In this document: positions 37,702 through 47,858 of the stretch, piece after piece
How positions within the stretch are numbered: position 1 is the stretch's first letter
Layout: the number at the start of each line of letters is the position of its first letter
Assembly (NCBI RefSeq): GCF_000400485.1
Contig: NZ_ASHR01000026.1
Coordinates: 1 to 64,000, forward strand
Direction of reading: 5' to 3'
Length of the DNA: 64,000 nucleotides
Source: Agrococcus pavilionensis RW1
Lineage (GTDB): Bacteria; Actinomycetota; Actinomycetes; Actinomycetales; Microbacteriaceae
Translations under genes and position numbers: made by a program
Notes under the pieces: model-generated
What the model was told of the DNA's origin: nothing
The model's input: only the letters and a program-made list of their open reading frames with translations
The model's database searches: none

Positions 37702-38670
37702 TCAGCGAGCCCTGCGCTTCGCGACCTCGTAGAGCGTGACGGATGCGGCGATGCCGGCGTTGAGCGACTCGGTCGCCGACGAGATGGGGATCGAGACGAT
37801 CGCGTCGCACGTCTCGGCCACGAGCCGCGACAGGCCCTTGCCCTCGCTGCCGACGACGATCACGAGCGGGCCCTCGGCGAGCTCGAGCTCGTGGAGCGGC
37901 ACGTCGCCGTCGCCGTCGAGCCCGATGACGAACACGCCCTGCGACTTCAGCTCCTTGAGCGTCGTCGTGAGGTTCGTCGCCATCGCGACCGGCACGCGCG
38001 CCGCGGCGCCGGCGCTCGTCTTCCACGCCGAGGCCGTCACGCCCACCGAGCGGCGCTGCGGCACGATGACGCCCTGCGCGCCGAACGCGGCGGCCGAGCG
38101 GATGATCGCGCCGAGGTTGCGCGGGTCCGTGACGCCGTCGAGCGCGACGAGCAGCGGCGTCTGCTGCCGGTCGACGATCTGCTCGAGCAGCTCGATCGGG
38201 TGCGCGTACTGGTACGGCGGCACCTTGAGCGCGACGCCCTGGTGCACGGCGTCGTGGCCCGAGAGCCGGTCGAGCTCGGGCCGCATGACCTCGAGCACCG
38301 GCAGTCCGCGCTTGTTGGCGATCGAGAGGATCTCCTTCACGCGCTCGTCCATCTCGAGCCGGGCGGCGAGGATGAGCGTCGTCGCGGGCGTCTTCGTGCG
38401 GAGCGCCTCGAGCACGCTGTTGCGGCCGGTGACGAGCTCGGAGTCGTCCTTCGCCGACGAGGGCTTGCGGTGGCGGGGCGGCTCGGGGCGGCGGCCCTTC
38501 TGCGCGGCCGCCTCGAAGCGCTCGCGCGCCGACTTGCGCTTGCCCGCGACGTGCCACGAGCGGTCCTCGGCCTTGGGCGTGGGGCCCTTGCCCTCGAGCG
38601 CCTTCCTGCCGTGGCCGCCGGTGCCCTTCTGCGGGCCCTTCTTCCGCGGCGATCGCTGCGACTTGCTCAT
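37702..38670 (-). CDS. rlmB: 23S rRNA (guanosine-2'-O-)-methyltransferase RlmB-like (SpoU family)
   Basis: 322 residues. A basic, Lys/Gly-rich N-terminal extension of 75 residues probably contacts rRNA; then the substrate-binding domain ([12 protein letters not shown]) and the SPOUT knot with [24 protein letters not shown] and [11 protein letters not shown], the three SpoU motifs. It methylates a guanosine 2'-OH in 23S rRNA. ATG 38670 overlaps the cysS stop by 4 bases. Same order as in mycobacteria. Confidence 0.92.
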   Translation of the reverse strand: MSKSQRSPRKKGPQKGTGGHGRKALEGKGPTPKAEDRSWHVAGKRKSARERFEAAAQKGRRPEPPRHRKPSSAKDDSELVTGRNSVLEALRTKTPATTLILAARLEMDERVKEILSIANKRGLPVLEVMRPELDRLSGHDAVHQGVALKVPPYQYAHPIELLEQIVDRQQTPLLVALDGVTDPRNLGAIIRSAAAFGAQGVIVPQRRSVGVTASAWKTSAGAAARVPVAMATNLTTTLKELKSQGVFVIGLDGDGDVPLHELELAEGPLVIVVGSEGKGLSRLVAETCDAIVSIPISSATESLNAGIAASVTLYEVAKRRAR

Positions 38671-40076
38671 GAGATGCTCCAGGTGGTGGTGTCCTTGCCG
38701 TCCTCGACGGCGATGCCGGCGGCGGCGAGCGCATCGCGGATGCGGTCGGAGGCGGCGAAGTCCTTCTTCGCGCGCGCCTCGCGGCGCTCTGCCAGCAGCG
38801 ACTCGACGAGGCTCGAGAGCGCCCCGGTCGCGGCCGACGTTCCAGGATGCCACACCTCGTCGGCCGGGTCGAGGCCCAGCACGCGCAGCATCGCCCGCAC
38901 CTCCCCCGCCCGCGCGAGCGCCGCATCCGTCTCGCCCGCGTCGAGCGCGGCGTTCGCGGCGCGCGTCGACTCGTGCAGCACCGCGACCGCCTGCGGGGTC
39001 GAGAGGTCGTCGTCCATCGCCGCGCCGAACGCATCCGGCACGTCGGCGTCGGGCAGCGCGCCGACGCGCGCGACCCGCTCGAGCATCGACTCGATGCGGC
39101 CGAACGCCGCCTCGGCCTCGCCGAGCGAGCCGCCCTCGAGGTCGCCTCCCGCGGTGCGGAGGTCGATCGTCGAGCGGTAGTGCGGGGCGAGCAGGAAGTA
39201 GCGCACGACGATCGGGCGCACCGCCGCGACGAGATCGGCGGCGAAGATCGAGTTGCCGAGCGACTTCGACATCTTCTCGCCGTCGACGTGCACGAGGCCG
39301 TTGTGGCTCCAGACGCTCGCGAACGGCAGGCCCGCGGCGCTCGACTGCGCGAGCTCGTTCTCGTGGTGCGGGAACCGCAGGTCGAGCCCGCCGCCGTGGA
39401 TGTCGAACGCGTCGCCGAGGTAGCGGCGCGACATCGCCGAGCACTCGATGTGCCAACCCGGCCGCCCGCGGCCCCACGGCGAATCCCACGACGCCGACGC
39501 GGGCTCCTCGGGCTTCTGCGCCTTCCAGAGCGCGAAGTCGCGCGGGTCGCGCTTGCCGCGCGGGTCGGCGTCGGCGGCCGGCTCCATCTTGTCGATCGAC
39601 TGCCGGGTGAGCGCGCCGTACTCGGGCCACGAGCGCACGTCGAAGTAGACGTCGGCCGAGCCGTCGAGCGCCGGGTAGGCGTGGCCGCGCTCGATGAGCT
39701 CGGCGATGAGCGCGTGCATCTCGGGCACGGATGCCGTGGCTCGCGGCTCGTAGGTCGGCGCGGCGACGCCGACGGCGCGGTAGGCCGCGGAGAACTCGAG
39801 CTCGACGCGGTAGGCGAGCGCCCACCACGGCTCGTCGACGGCGTTGACGAGCACCTTGTCGTCGATGTCGGTGACGTTGCGCACGAACGTGACGCGGTGG
39901 CCGCGGTGCTCGAGCCAGCGGCGCCACACGTCGTAGGCGACGGCGCTGCGCACGTGGCCGATGTGCGGCGACGACTGCACGGTCGGGCCGCAGACGTACA
40001 TCGAGACCTCACCGGGCCTGATCGGCTGCAGGTCGACGATCGCCTGCTGCTTCGAGTCGTAGATGCGCACGGTCAC
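38667..40076 (-). CDS. cysS: Cysteinyl-tRNA synthetase
   Basis: Class I aminoacyl-tRNA synthetase, 469 residues, cytosolic. HIGH ([10 protein letters not shown]), KMSKS ([10 protein letters not shown]) and the zinc ligands Cys in YVCGPT, Cys in HIECSAM and His/Glu in FPHHENE are all present. The related MshC enzyme of mycothiol synthesis is excluded by the full-length anticodon-binding C-terminus. GTG 40076 is taken as start, with TAGCCT 8 bases upstream. First gene of the cysS-rlmB operon. Confidence 0.94.
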   Translation of the reverse strand: MTVRIYDSKQQAIVDLQPIRPGEVSMYVCGPTVQSSPHIGHVRSAVAYDVWRRWLEHRGHRVTFVRNVTDIDDKVLVNAVDEPWWALAYRVELEFSAAYRAVGVAAPTYEPRATASVPEMHALIAELIERGHAYPALDGSADVYFDVRSWPEYGALTRQSIDKMEPAADADPRGKRDPRDFALWKAQKPEEPASASWDSPWGRGRPGWHIECSAMSRRYLGDAFDIHGGGLDLRFPHHENELAQSSAAGLPFASVWSHNGLVHVDGEKMSKSLGNSIFAADLVAAVRPIVVRYFLLAPHYRSTIDLRTAGGDLEGGSLGEAEAAFGRIESMLERVARVGALPDADVPDAFGAAMDDDLSTPQAVAVLHESTRAANAALDAGETDAALARAGEVRAMLRVLGLDPADEVWHPGTSAATGALSSLVESLLAERREARAKKDFAASDRIRDALAAAGIAVEDGKDTTTWSIS

Positions 40077-40111
40077 GATGCCCAAGGCTACTGGCGCTTG
40101 CGCAGGCCGGG

Positions 40112-41257
40112 TCAGCGGCGACGGATGAGGGCGGTCGCGATCGCCTGCACGCCCTCGCCGCGGCCGATCGCGCCGAGGCCGTCGGTCGTCGTACCGCTCA
40201 CGCTCACCGGTGCGCCGACCATCGCGGTGAGCGCCGCTTGCGCCTCGTCGCGGCGGGCGCCGATCCGAGGGCGCACGCCGAGCACCTGCACGGCGACGTT
40301 CACCGGCTGCCAGCCGTCCTCGGCCAGCCGGTCGACGGCGGCGCGCACGAAGACCTCGCCGCGCGCGCCGGCGTACTGCGGGTCGTCGACGCCGACGAGC
40401 CCGCCGATGTCGCCGAGCCCCGCGGCGCCGAGCAGCGCGTCGACGATCGCGTGGCACACCGCATCACCGTCGGAGTGGCCGGCGAGGCCCTGCCCCTCCC
40501 ACTCGAGCCCCGCGAGCATGAGCGGCCCGTCGCCGCCGAAGGCGTGCACGTCGACCCCGATCCCGGTGCGCAGCTCGTCCACGCGACTCCCCTCCGGCGC
40601 GAGCAGCGCCTCCGCGCGGTCGGCGTCCGCCGCCGTCGTGATCTTGAACGCGAGCTCGTCGCCCGGCACCGACGCGACCGGCTCGCCGAGCGCCTGCACG
40701 AGCTGGGCGTCGTCGGTCGAGTCGGCGCGCGCGAGCGCCTCGGCGTAGGCGGCGCGCAGCAGCTGCGCGTCGAAGCCCTGCGGCGTCTGCATCGCGCGGA
40801 GCGTCGAGCGGTCGACGATGCGGCCGAGCCCCGCGGCGCCCGACTCGCGGATCGTGTCGACGACGGGCAGCACCGGCACGACGGCACGCTCCCCGCTCCG
40901 CAGCGCCTCGACGACGCGCTCGACGAGCGAGCGAGGGGCGAGCGCCCGCGCGGCGTCGTGCACGAGCACAAAGCGCTCCTCGCCGACCCGCTCGAGCCCC
41001 GCGGCGACCGAGTCGGCTCGCGTCGCGCCGCCGACGACCACCGACGCCACGACGCCCGCTCGCTCGGCCGCCGCCGACGCATCCGCCTCGAACCCGACCG
41101 GCACGACGACGACGATCGACACGTCGACGCCCGCGAGGCCGCGCAGCGCGTGCTCGAGGATCGTCGCGCCCGCGAGCTCGGCGAAGGCCTTGGGCACGCC
41201 GCGCCCGAGGCGCGTGCCGCTGCCCGCGGCGACGACGATGATGGCGGTGTCGGTCAC
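40112..41257 (-). CDS. ispDF: Bifunctional IspD/IspF of the MEP isoprenoid pathway
   Basis: 381 residues. IspD part (1-220): nucleotide site [18 protein letters not shown] and STDDAQL; it makes CDP-methylerythritol. IspF part (about 225-381): [21 protein letters not shown] (zinc Asp/His) and [15 protein letters not shown]; it forms the cyclic diphosphate. The two activities are separate genes in mycobacteria but fused here. TAGGCT lies 7 bases before GTG 41257. A strong hairpin separates it from carD. Confidence 0.94.
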   Translation of the reverse strand: MTDTAIIVVAAGSGTRLGRGVPKAFAELAGATILEHALRGLAGVDVSIVVVVPVGFEADASAAAERAGVVASVVVGGATRADSVAAGLERVGEERFVLVHDAARALAPRSLVERVVEALRSGERAVVPVLPVVDTIRESGAAGLGRIVDRSTLRAMQTPQGFDAQLLRAAYAEALARADSTDDAQLVQALGEPVASVPGDELAFKITTAADADRAEALLAPEGSRVDELRTGIGVDVHAFGGDGPLMLAGLEWEGQGLAGHSDGDAVCHAIVDALLGAAGLGDIGGLVGVDDPQYAGARGEVFVRAAVDRLAEDGWQPVNVAVQVLGVRPRIGARRDEAQAALTAMVGAPVSVSGTTTDGLGAIGRGEGVQAIATALIRRR

Positions 41258-41301
41258 GCGCTCGAGCCTAGATGGCCCCCGACCGGCCCCGGACGTGGAA
41301 C

Positions 41302-41331
41302 GAGGCACCCGATCGAGAGATCGGATGCCTC
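41302..41331. terminator. Terminator after carD
   Basis: 13-base stem GAGGCACCCGATC / GATCGGATGCCTC (one G-U type mismatch) with a 4-base loop, directly past the carD stop on the minus strand. Confidence 0.8.
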
Positions 41332-41349
41332 GCCCGTGGGGGTCTGCGT

Positions 41350-41838
41350 TCAGCTCGCGGGGGCGAGCGCCTCGTCGAGGCGCGCCGCGGCGGCGTCCTC
41401 ATCGGTGTGCTCGGCGAGCGCGAGCTCGGAGACGAGGATCTGCCGCGCCTTCGCGAGCATGCGCTTCTCGCCGGCCGAGAGGCCGCGGTCCTGGTCGCGG
41501 CGGCTGAGGTCGCGGACGACCTCGCTCACCTTGATGACGTCGCCGGACGCGAGCTTCTCGACGTTGGCCTTGTAGCGGCGGGCCCAGTTCGTGGGCTCCT
41601 CGGTGAAGTCGGCGCGCAGCACCTCGAAGACCTTGTCGAGGCCCTCCTCGCCGATGACGTCGCGGACGCCCACCATGTCGACGTTCTGCGCCGGCACCTC
41701 GATCGTCAGCCCGCCCTGCGCGACGTTGAGCTTGAGGTAGGTGGTCTCGACGCCCTTGATCTTGCGCACCTTGACCTCGGTGATCGTCGCGGCACCGTGG
41801 TGGGGGTAGACGACCGTCTCTCCGACCTCAAAGTTCAT
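41350..41838 (-). CDS. carD: CarD-family RNA polymerase-binding regulator
   Basis: 162 residues. The N-terminal RNA-polymerase interaction domain starts with [15 protein letters not shown]; the C-terminal helical DNA-binding domain includes the tryptophan (NWARRYK) that stabilises open promoter complexes. In mycobacteria CarD is essential and acts at most promoters, especially of rRNA. AGGAG precedes ATG 41838. Divergent from the lipoprotein gene at 42021. Confidence 0.95.
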   Translation of the reverse strand: MNFEVGETVVYPHHGAATITEVKVRKIKGVETTYLKLNVAQGGLTIEVPAQNVDMVGVRDVIGEEGLDKVFEVLRADFTEEPTNWARRYKANVEKLASGDVIKVSEVVRDLSRRDQDRGLSAGEKRMLAKARQILVSELALAEHTDEDAAAARLDEALAPAS

Positions 41839-42020
41839 CGAATGCTCCTCGTCATAGCCAGAACCTCGATTTTATCACAGCGTGTCGCTCGCCCTGTCCC
41901 GCGCGGCGTGGTTGGATCACGCCCCTCGGGCCCGCGTGGAGCGCTCATCGGGCGGGTATTAGAGTGGTCGTGACCGCGGTCGCGCACTCTGCGCCCGCGG
42001 CCATCGTCGAAAGGGATCCC

Positions 42021-42479
42021 GTGCAGCACCGCCCCCTCGCCGCAGCCGCCGCAGCCGCCGTCGTCGTCCTGGCAGCCACCGGCTGCAACCTGCTGACCCC
42101 GCAGGCGACGACGATCCAGTACGACCCCTCCGACGGCGTCTCGGGCTCCACCGGCACGGTCGAGTGGCACAACGCGCTGCTCGTGGGCGACCCCGACGGC
42201 GACACCCTCAACCTGCTCGTCACCTTCACGAACCCCGGCGAGGCGACCTTCGTCGAGGTGCGCGTCGACGACGAGGCCGAGGAGGTCCGCGTCGGCCAGG
42301 GCACGACGACCTTCGGCTTCCCCGACGGCGAGCAGCTGCTCTTCGAGGTCGGCGAGATCGAGTTCGGCGGGCTCCGCAACGTCTCGTTCCAGGCCGACGG
42401 CGCCGAGCCCACGGGCGTCGGCGTGCCGGTGCACTCGACCGAGTTCCCCGACTACGCGGACTTCGGCCCGGCCGAGTAG
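42021..42479 (+). CDS. Hypothetical lipoprotein
   Basis: 152 residues. Signal peptide with lipobox LAATGC, cysteine at about residue 22, then a beta-rich domain of about 125 residues (NLLVTFTNPGEATFVEV, then RNVSFQADG) resembling an Ig-like/DUF4352-type fold. AAAGGGA precedes GTG 42021. Related small lipoproteins occur at this place, next to carD, in other Microbacteriaceae. Function unknown. Convergent with regX3, 4 bases between stops. Confidence 0.75.
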   Translation: MQHRPLAAAAAAAVVVLAATGCNLLTPQATTIQYDPSDGVSGSTGTVEWHNALLVGDPDGDTLNLLVTFTNPGEATFVEVRVDDEAEEVRVGQGTTTFGFPDGEQLLFEVGEIEFGGLRNVSFQADGAEPTGVGVPVHSTEFPDYADFGPAE

Positions 42480-42483
42480 TCCT

Positions 42484-43179
42484 TCAGGCTCCAGCCCGCT
42501 CGAAGCGGTAGCCGAGCCCCCGCAGCGTCACGAGCTGCGTCGGGTTCGAGGGCTCCTCCTCGATCTTCGCCCGCAGGCGCTTGATGTGCACGTCGAGCGT
42601 CTTCGTGTCGCCGAAGTAGTCGCTCCCCCACACGCGGTCGATGAGCTGGCCGCGCGTGAGCACCCGGCCGGCGTTGCGCATGAGGTACTCGAGCAGCTCG
42701 AACTCGCGCAGCGGCATCGCCACCTCCGCGCCGTCGACCGTGACGGTGTGGCTGTCGGCGTCGAGCCGCACGCGCCCGACCTCGACGACCGAGTCGTCGA
42801 CCTCGTCCTCCTCCTCCGCGGCGCGGCGGCGGAGCACGGCACGGATGCGCGCCACGAGCTCGCGGGTCGAGTACGGCTTCGTGACGTAGTCGTCGGCGCC
42901 GAGCTCGAGCCCGACGATCGTGTCGACCTCCGAGTCCTTCGCGGTCAGCATGATGATCGGCACCTTCGACGAGCGGCGGATGTGCCGGCACACGTCGGTG
43001 CCGCTGCGGCGCGGCAGCATCACGTCGAGCAGGATGAGGTCGGCGCCCTCGCGCTCGAAGCGCTCGACCGCCGCGTCGCCGTCGGCCGCGTGCGCGGTCT
43101 CGTACCCCTCGAGCTCGAGCAGGTAGGCGAGCGGCTCGGCGAGCGCGAGCTCGTCCTCGACGATCAGGATGCGCGTCAT
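42484..43179 (-). CDS. regX3: Phosphate-responsive response regulator RegX3 (PhoB/PhoP type)
   Basis: 231 residues. Receiver with ILIVEDE, Asp in LLDVMLPRR and Lys in TKPYS; winged-helix effector ending VTLRGLGYRF. Gene order senX3-regX3 with divergent phoU identifies it. It should activate the pst operon through the PHO box at 60180-60197. ATG 43179 overlaps the senX3 stop by 4 bases. An acidic linker (EEEDEVDDS) joins the domains. Confidence 0.93.
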   Translation of the reverse strand: MTRILIVEDELALAEPLAYLLELEGYETAHAADGDAAVERFEREGADLILLDVMLPRRSGTDVCRHIRRSSKVPIIMLTAKDSEVDTIVGLELGADDYVTKPYSTRELVARIRAVLRRRAAEEEDEVDDSVVEVGRVRLDADSHTVTVDGAEVAMPLREFELLEYLMRNAGRVLTRGQLIDRVWGSDYFGDTKTLDVHIKRLRAKIEEEPSNPTQLVTLRGLGYRFERAGA

Positions 43180-44324
43180 GCAGTCTCCTCGCGGGCAGGC
43201 GTCTCGGCGACGGGCAGTCGCAGGGTGAACGTCGAGCCCTGACCCGGGCGCGACCAGAGGGTGACCTCGCCGCCGTGGCTCACGGCGACGTGCTTCACGA
43301 TACTGAGGCCGAGGCCCGTGCCGCCCGTCACGCGGCTGCGGGCGGGGTCGACGCGGTAGAAGCGCTCGAACACGCGCTCCCGGTCCTCCGGCGCGATGCC
43401 GACGCCCTTGTCGGTCACCGCGATCTCGACGACGCCGTCGACCACGCGCACGCCGATGCCCACGTGCGTCGCGTCCGGCGAGTACTGCACGGCGTTCGCC
43501 ACGAGGTTCTGCACCGCCATCGTGATGAGCTCGGCCGAGCCGAGCACCTCGGCGTCCTCGAGCACGCGCGTGACCACGCGCATCCGCTTGGCATCCGCGA
43601 GCACGCGCGTGCGGTCGACGGCGACGTCGACGACGTCGGTGATGCCGACCCGCTCCGGCTGGTCGAGCGGGTCGTCGGCCTGGATGCGCGAGAGGTCGAT
43701 GAGCTCCTTGGTCATGCGGCCGAGCCGATCGGACTCGACCTGCATGCGCTGCGCGAAGGCTCGCACTCGATCCGGGTCGTCGGCGGCCGCCTCGATCGCC
43801 TCGGCGAGCACGGCGACGGCGCCGATGGGGGTCTTGAGCTCGTGGCTGACGTTCGCGACGAAGTCGCGCCGCACGCCCGCGAGCCGCAGCTCCTCGGTGC
43901 GGTCGGCGGCGAGCACGAGCATGAAGCGGTTGCCGAGCGGCGCGACCCGCACACGCAGGTGGAGCTCGGTGCCGGCGCCGATGCGGCCGCGGCGGTGCAC
44001 GAGGTCGAGCACCTCCTCGCGCCCGGTGCGCCACACGCGCCGCACGGCCTCGAGGATGTCGTGGCTGCGCAGCGCCCGGCCGTCGACGAGGTCGAGCGTC
44101 ACCGCGCCCGGCGACGACAGCAGCACCTGGTTGGAGCCGTCGAGCACGACGCCGGCCGACTCGAGCACGTCGACCATCGCGGCGATGCCGTCGGGGATGG
44201 GCTCGCTCGCGATCGCCATCACCTGGCGTCCGCGCTGGGCGGCGACGCCGAGCAGATGCACCGACAGCGCCCCCAGACCGAAGCCCAGCAGGAGCGCCAG
44301 GAGCACGTACCAGGACGCATCCAC
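43176..44324 (-). CDS. senX3: Phosphate-sensing histidine kinase SenX3
   Basis: 382 residues. A short N-terminal membrane region (about 5-30) is followed by a PAS-like domain (about 35-140), the phospho-acceptor motif NVSHELKTP and an ATPase domain with QNLVANAVQY, DKGVGIAP and GTGLGLSIV. It lacks a sizeable external sensor, as SenX3 does; phosphate status is thought to reach it through PhoU and the Pst transporter. GTG 44324 has TACGAT 6 bases upstream, a probable leaderless start. Divergent from phoU. Confidence 0.92.
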   Translation of the reverse strand: MDASWYVLLALLLGFGLGALSVHLLGVAAQRGRQVMAIASEPIPDGIAAMVDVLESAGVVLDGSNQVLLSSPGAVTLDLVDGRALRSHDILEAVRRVWRTGREEVLDLVHRRGRIGAGTELHLRVRVAPLGNRFMLVLAADRTEELRLAGVRRDFVANVSHELKTPIGAVAVLAEAIEAAADDPDRVRAFAQRMQVESDRLGRMTKELIDLSRIQADDPLDQPERVGITDVVDVAVDRTRVLADAKRMRVVTRVLEDAEVLGSAELITMAVQNLVANAVQYSPDATHVGIGVRVVDGVVEIAVTDKGVGIAPEDRERVFERFYRVDPARSRVTGGTGLGLSIVKHVAVSHGGEVTLWSRPGQGSTFTLRLPVAETPAREETA

Positions 44325-44361
44325 GCTCCCATCGTAGCCAGCGCGACGCGCGGCTCCCGCG

Positions 44362-44390
44362 GTTCAGCGGCCGGACACCGCCCGGTAACC
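44362..44390 (+). promoter_or_regulatory. Degenerate PHO-box-like triple repeat between senX3 and phoU
   Basis: GTTCAGC, GGACACC and GGTAACC start exactly 11 bases apart. Each resembles the GTTCACC unit that is perfect at the pstS promoter. Likely a weaker RegX3 site. Confidence 0.4.
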
Positions 44391-44472
44391 TGGCCCGAGG
44401 ACACTGGCAGTCCGTACCGTGCCGCTGCCGCTCGACGCCGTCGAGCGGCGACGCACCGAAGGAGCAGGAGCA

Positions 44473-45183
44473 ATGCGCGACGTCTTCCAGCAGGAGCTCG
44501 CCGAGGTGCAGGAGCGCCTCGTCGACATCGCCAACCACGTCGTGGTCTCGATCGAGTCGGCCGTGCGCGCCTTCGGCGAGTCGAACGTGCAGCTCGCCGA
44601 GCAGGTGATCGCGACCGACCCGATCATCGACGACAAGGCCTCGGCGCTCGACGAGCTCGCGATCAACATCATCGCCCGCCAGTCGCCCGTCGCCCGCGAC
44701 CTGCGCATCGTCGTCTCGGCGCTGCGCATGTCGGCGTCGCTCGAGCGCATGGGCGACCTCGCGCGCCACATCGCGCTGCTCGCCCGCTACCGCTTCCCGA
44801 TGAACGTCGTGCCGGACTCGCTCGCGCCGACGTTCGCCGAGATGGGCGCGAAGGACATCGAGATCGCGAAGCTGCTGCGCGACCTGCTGCAGACGCAGGA
44901 CCTCGCGATCGGCGAGCAGATCGAGCAGGCCGACGAGGTCGTCGACGAGCTGCACCGCGACGTCTTCGCGCACGTGCTCGGCACGGAGTGGCAGGGCGCG
45001 GCGCACACGACGGTGGATGCGACGCTCGCGAGCCGGTACCACGAGCGCTTCGCAGACCACGGCGTGAGCATCGCGAAGAAGGTCAAGTACCTCGCGACCG
45101 GCGACTGGGTCGGCGACGAGGACGCGCACTCCGACTTGGCGCCCGAGCCGGTGCAGCCGGCGGCGCCGACCGCCGACGCCTGA
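44473..45183 (+). CDS. phoU: Phosphate signalling regulator PhoU
   Basis: 236 residues: two three-helix bundles with the metal-contact motifs ERMGDLARH and, in the second half, DHGVSIAKKVKYL. It damps SenX3-RegX3 signalling when the Pst transporter reports enough phosphate. AAGGAGCAGGAG precedes ATG 44473, which is preferred over ATG 44419. The C-terminal 25 residues are an Ala/Pro-rich addition. Divergent from senX3 with a PHO-like repeat between; terminated by a strong hairpin shared with gpm. Confidence 0.94.
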   Translation: MRDVFQQELAEVQERLVDIANHVVVSIESAVRAFGESNVQLAEQVIATDPIIDDKASALDELAINIIARQSPVARDLRIVVSALRMSASLERMGDLARHIALLARYRFPMNVVPDSLAPTFAEMGAKDIEIAKLLRDLLQTQDLAIGEQIEQADEVVDELHRDVFAHVLGTEWQGAAHTTVDATLASRYHERFADHGVSIAKKVKYLATGDWVGDEDAHSDLAPEPVQPAAPTADA

Positions 45184-45195
45184 GGCCGTCGACGA

Positions 45196-45227
45196 GAAGA
45201 GCCCCGACCGGCTGGTCGGGGCTCTTC
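45196..45227. terminator. Bidirectional terminator between phoU and gpm
   Basis: Perfect 14-base stem GAAGAGCCCCGACC / GGTCGGGGCTCTTC with a 4-base loop between two convergent stops. Confidence 0.88.
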
Positions 45228-45240
45228 CGTTCGCTCGGGA

Positions 45241-45987
45241 CTAGCGCTTGCCCTGCGCCGCCACCGCGGCAGCACCGGCCGCCGCCGCCTCGGGGTCGAG
45301 GTACTCGCCCGGCGCGACGGGCATGTTGTCGTCGCCGAGGCGGTAGAGCAGCGGGATGCCCGTGGGGATGTTGAGCGCCGCGATGTCGTCGTCGGAGATC
45401 TTGTCGAGGTGCTTCACGAGCGCGCGCAGCGAGTTGCCGTGCGCGGTGACGAGCACCGTGCGGCCGGCCTCGAGGTCCTTCGTGATCGTCGACTCCCAGT
45501 AGGGCAGGAAGCGCTCGATGACGTCCTTGAGGCACTCGGTGCGCGGCATCTCGCCGTCGATGTCGGCGTAGCGCGGGTCGCCGGCCTGCGAGTACTCGTT
45601 GTCATCGGCGATCGCGGGCGGCGGCGTGTCGAACGAGCGGCGCCAGGTCATGAACTTCTCCTCGCCGTACTGCTCGAGGGTCTCGGCCTTGTCCTTGCCC
45701 TGCAGGTCGCCGTAGTGGCGCTCGTTGAGGCGCCACGAGCGGTGCACGGGGATCCAGGAGCGGTCGGCCGCGTCGAGGGCGATGTTCGCCGTCTGGATCG
45801 CGCGCGTCAGGAGCGACGTGTAGAGCACGTCGGGCAGCACGTCGTGCTCGCGCAGCAGCTCGCCGCCGCGCTTCGCCTCCTCCTCGCCCTTCGGCGTGAG
45901 CCGCACGTCGACCCAGCCGGTGAAGAGGTTCTTCTCGTTCCAGGTGGATTGGCCGTGCCGGAGCAGGATGAGGGTGCGCTCGGTCAT
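45241..45987 (-). CDS. gpmA: 2,3-bisphosphoglycerate-dependent phosphoglycerate mutase
   Basis: 248 residues, cytosolic glycolytic enzyme interconverting 3- and 2-phosphoglycerate. [10 protein letters not shown] carries the phosphohistidine, [13 protein letters not shown] the substrate loop and [11 protein letters not shown] the second histidine. The C-terminal Ala-rich tail is unremarkable. Neighbourhood with phoU and senX3-regX3 is conserved in actinobacteria. TAGGCT lies 6 bases before ATG 45987, so a leaderless transcript is likely. Confidence 0.95.
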   Translation of the reverse strand: MTERTLILLRHGQSTWNEKNLFTGWVDVRLTPKGEEEAKRGGELLREHDVLPDVLYTSLLTRAIQTANIALDAADRSWIPVHRSWRLNERHYGDLQGKDKAETLEQYGEEKFMTWRRSFDTPPPAIADDNEYSQAGDPRYADIDGEMPRTECLKDVIERFLPYWESTITKDLEAGRTVLVTAHGNSLRALVKHLDKISDDDIAALNIPTGIPLLYRLGDDNMPVAPGEYLDPEAAAAGAAAVAAQGKR

Positions 45988-46052
45988 GCCGCCAGCCTAA
46001 CCCGGCCGCGCTGCCCGCCCGGCGATCCGCTCGCGGGCGACCGGGGCTGCTG

Positions 46053-46090
46053 CGCCCGAGCGGGGCCGGCGCGCCGTGCCCGGTCGGGCG
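46053..46090. repeat. Copy of a 38-base GC-rich palindromic block
   Basis: Matches 37630-37667 at about 33 of 38 positions (CGCCCGAGCGGGGC... GCCCGGTCGGGCG here). It lies in the 140-base gap between gpm and the DUF3626 gene, which holds further related GGGCGACCGGGGC segments and no gene; probably a terminator derived from a dispersed palindrome. Confidence 0.55.
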
Positions 46091-46127
46091 CGAAGGCCCC
46101 GGTCGCGCGCGAACGCGCGATGCGCGG

Positions 46128-46952
46128 TCACCTCCGCGCGCGATGCCCGAACCGGGCGATGAGGTGCCAGACGCGCTTGACCGCTTGCGGGTCATGCCCC
46201 TCGGCCGCCTCGCCGAGGATGCGCGCGTCGATGCGGCCGTCGACCGCGAGCTCGATCGCGAGCGCGAGCGCGTCGATGCCGCGGTAGGCCTCGAGCTCCT
46301 CGATGCGGTCGACCTCGAGCTCGAGCCCCGGGTGCCACGCGACCGGCACGCCGAGCTCGGCGGCGACCCGCTCGATCTCCGTGCCGCGGAACGAGGGGTC
46401 GAGCACGAGCCGCTCGACGTCGCGGGCGATCTCGAGCCCGCCGTGCACGTGCGCCTCGACGTAGTCGTCGAGCGGGTCGACCGCCGACGCGTCCGCGAGC
46501 GCGAGCAGGTCGCCCGCGCACTCGGCGGTGCCGAACCGCTCGGGCTCGGCGACCGAGTCGGGCCAGCAGAGCGTCACGCGCGGCCAGGCGCCGCGCGCGA
46601 CCTCGAGCCACGACGAGCCGAAGCGGATCGCGCCGCCCGTCTCGCGCCGCCGATGCTCGACCGCGCCGTAGACCGGGCGCTCGTCGGGCGCCTCGTCGTC
46701 GTAGGCGCCGCCGAAGATGCGCGACTCCCAGCGCCAGCGGTCACCGCCCGGATGCGCGGTGAGGCCGCCGTTGGAGATGCCGGTGGAGAACTGCGAGCGG
46801 TAGGCGCCCTCGGCCGCGATGCGCTCGAGCACGCTCTCGCCGCCGATCCGGCGATCGGGGTGGAAGTGCACGGTGATCCGCGCGTCGGCGGGGAGCGGCC
46901 CGCCCGTCGAGCGCGACGCGACGTGGTCGACCGCCCGGCGCCACGCATCCAT
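46128..46952 (-). CDS. DUF3626 protein
   Basis: About 274 residues. Recognisable DUF3626 features: ITVHFHPDR near the N-terminus, GAYRSQFSTGISNGGLTAHPGGDRW cut here as a conserved Ser/Thr/Gly-rich block at about residues 48-72, YGAVEH and YVEAHVHGGLEI. Conserved His, Asp and Glu suggest metal binding, but no activity is known. TACGGT lies 7 bases before ATG 46952, a likely leaderless start. Divergent from the methyltransferase gene. Confidence 0.75.
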   Translation of the reverse strand: MDAWRRAVDHVASRSTGGPLPADARITVHFHPDRRIGGESVLERIAAEGAYRSQFSTGISNGGLTAHPGGDRWRWESRIFGGAYDDEAPDERPVYGAVEHRRRETGGAIRFGSSWLEVARGAWPRVTLCWPDSVAEPERFGTAECAGDLLALADASAVDPLDDYVEAHVHGGLEIARDVERLVLDPSFRGTEIERVAAELGVPVAWHPGLELEVDRIEELEAYRGIDALALAIELAVDGRIDARILGEAAEGHDPQAVKRVWHLIARFGHRARR

Positions 46953-46996
46953 GCCCGTCACCGTACCCACGCCCCGACGGGCGAGACAATGGTGGG

Positions 46997-47836
46997 GTGG
47001 CGAAGCCGACCGGACGCATCACGCGCGGCACGACCGGCGTGAACCGGCTGCGGCGCGTCGACCGCTGGATCGCCGCGCAGCCGGCCGCGCGCGTGCCGGG
47101 CTGCCTCGTCGTCGACCTCGGCTACGGCGCGAGCGCGACGACGAGCCTCGAGCTGCACGAGCGGCTCTCGCGCGGCAACCCGGCCGTCGAGGTGCTCGGG
47201 CTCGAGATCGACCCGGCGCGCGTCGCGCTCGCGACCGCCGAGCTCGAGGCGGCGCGCGCGGCGGGACCGGAGCGCTACGGGCGCGCGATCGCCGCGGATG
47301 CGCGCGTGTCGTTCGCGATCGGCGGCTTCGAGGTGCCGGCGCCGCGGCCGCCGCACGTCATCCGCGCGATGAACGTGCTGCGGCAGTACGACGAGCACGA
47401 GGTGGCCGGCCACTGGGCGGCGATGCTCGGCCGGCTCGCGCCCGGCGGGCTGCTCGTCGAGGGCACGTCGAACGAGGTCGGCCGGGTGTGCTCGTGGGTC
47501 GCGCTCGATGCCGCAGGCCCGCGCTCGCTCTCGATCGCGCTCAAGGTCGACGAGCTCGGCTCCGACGCGATGGAGGCGCCCTCGGTCGTCGCCGAGCGGC
47601 TGCCGAAGGCGCTCATCCACCGCAACGTGCCCGGCGAGCGCGTGCACGCGCTGCTGACGGAGCTCGACCGCGCGTGGGCCTCGCTCGCGCCGCTCGCCGA
47701 CTTCGGGGCGACGCAGCGGTGGGTCGCGACGGTCGGGCGGATGCGCGACACCGGCTGGCCGGTCCACGCGGGCCCCGCGCGGTGGCGGCTCGGGGAGCTG
47801 ACGGTCGCGTGGGAGGCGGTCGCGCCGCGCCCGTGA
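46997..47836 (+). CDS. Putative SAM-dependent methyltransferase
   Basis: 279 residues. CLVVDLGYGASATTSLEL is the SAM-binding motif I (usual VxDxGxG), followed by VLGLEIDPARV (acidic end of strand 2), IRAMNVLRQY and LAPGGLLVEGTSNE. The Rossmann-type fold is clear, the substrate is not. GTG 46997 has GACAAT 7 bases upstream. Stand-alone gene followed by a repeat-rich gap. Confidence 0.78.
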   Translation: MAKPTGRITRGTTGVNRLRRVDRWIAAQPAARVPGCLVVDLGYGASATTSLELHERLSRGNPAVEVLGLEIDPARVALATAELEAARAAGPERYGRAIAADARVSFAIGGFEVPAPRPPHVIRAMNVLRQYDEHEVAGHWAAMLGRLAPGGLLVEGTSNEVGRVCSWVALDAAGPRSLSIALKVDELGSDAMEAPSVVAERLPKALIHRNVPGERVHALLTELDRAWASLAPLADFGATQRWVATVGRMRDTGWPVHAGPARWRLGELTVAWEAVAPRP

Positions 47837-47858
47837 TCCTGCGGCGCCGGAGCGGCAT

